Assembly (NCBI GenBank): GCA_903813345.2
Contig: CAIIXF020000101.1
Span: 1 to 29,000, forward strand
From: Owenia fusiformis
Lineage: Eukaryota > Annelida > Polychaeta > Sabellida > Oweniidae
Length of the DNA: 29,000 bases
Reading direction: 5' to 3'
The notes beneath the pieces are model-generated. The model made no database searches. It was not told where the DNA came from and worked only from the letters and a program-made list of their open reading frames with translations. The position numbers and the translations under genes are program-made. Below, in pieces: positions 28,656 through 29,000 of this stretch (the stretch's first letter is position 1; each line of letters opens with the position of its first letter).

Positions 28656-29000
28656 CCAATTGTTTATATAGATATCACTAAATACCATCTAGGTATTTAA
28701 GTCTTATACTGTACCGTGTTTTAAATAACTCATGAATAGTGTTTGTTATTTATGATGTATTTGTTTACTCCTTGGAATATATTTGTAGTTTATTAACATG
28801 TATTTATCCAAGTCATGTAAATACACAGGCTTATCCATTTGGGTATTATTTTTTTATTTTTTATTTTTTTTATTTTTTGGGGGGGTATTAATAGGTATTA
28901 ATTAATATTAATAGGATATCTTTATGAATGGGGGGGGCGCTGTGGTAAATTATCTGTCCTGGTTATAACATTGTAGCATATTGATGCGAAATGACCTAGC
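28656..29000. other. AT-rich non-coding end of window
   Basis: T-rich and G-rich homopolymer runs (28850-28885, 28930-28937) and ATTAATAGG repeats only. I see no gene. Confidence 0.5.

Overview
This is a window of animal nuclear DNA. It contains spliced genes with GT-AG introns, two rhodopsin-class GPCR genes, an extracellular-matrix gene of the CILP (cartilage intermediate layer protein) family, one young non-LTR retrotransposon and many MITE-like or Helitron-like repeats. CILP-type genes, compact introns and long tandem-repeat elements point to a non-vertebrate animal, more likely a lophotrochozoan or invertebrate deuterostome than an insect or nematode. The species cannot be fixed from sequence alone. 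Nothing here looks prokaryotic or viral.

Layout. 1-960: AT-rich DNA with one Asp/Arg-rich open frame. 960-2312: a tandem array of about 145-bp monomers that ends in a (GGAC)n microsatellite and a hairpin. 2313-4094: AT-rich DNA with one inverted-repeat element. 4095-5541: three minus-strand exons of a class A GPCR (C-terminal part of TM3 to the tail). 6429-10937: a plus-strand, intronless class A GPCR whose TM2 codons are split by a 5'-truncated LINE with an intact EN/RT reading frame and a pure 36-A tail. Removing the LINE leaves a 383-codon frame. 10970-14023: a dense cluster of hairpin and inverted-repeat elements, some nested, including a 1.43-kb foldback element that carries a TATA box and a micro-ORF. 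15369-19444: a minus-strand CILP-like gene with five exons visible: coiled coil, Thr/Pro linker, Ig domain in two exons, and a large exon with the CILP module. 19783-28237: about 8.5 kb of repeats, made of an 11-copy hairpin array followed by four Helitron/HINE-like units. Each unit ends in a hairpin plus CTAG and carries AGGTCA direct repeats and TGACTCAGC-type motifs. An 833-bp TTAA-flanked element is nested in the last unit. 28354-28655: a decayed Tc1/mariner-like transposase C-terminus.

The genes do not form a pathway. The two GPCRs are probably peptide-type receptors and CILP is a secreted matrix protein. The most striking observations are the clean LINE interruption of a GPCR that is otherwise open, three nested or staggered transposon events whose target sites can be read within the window, and repeat units that spread nuclear-receptor-like and AP-1/MARE-like motifs. 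All functional statements are inferred from sequence; no searches were run.
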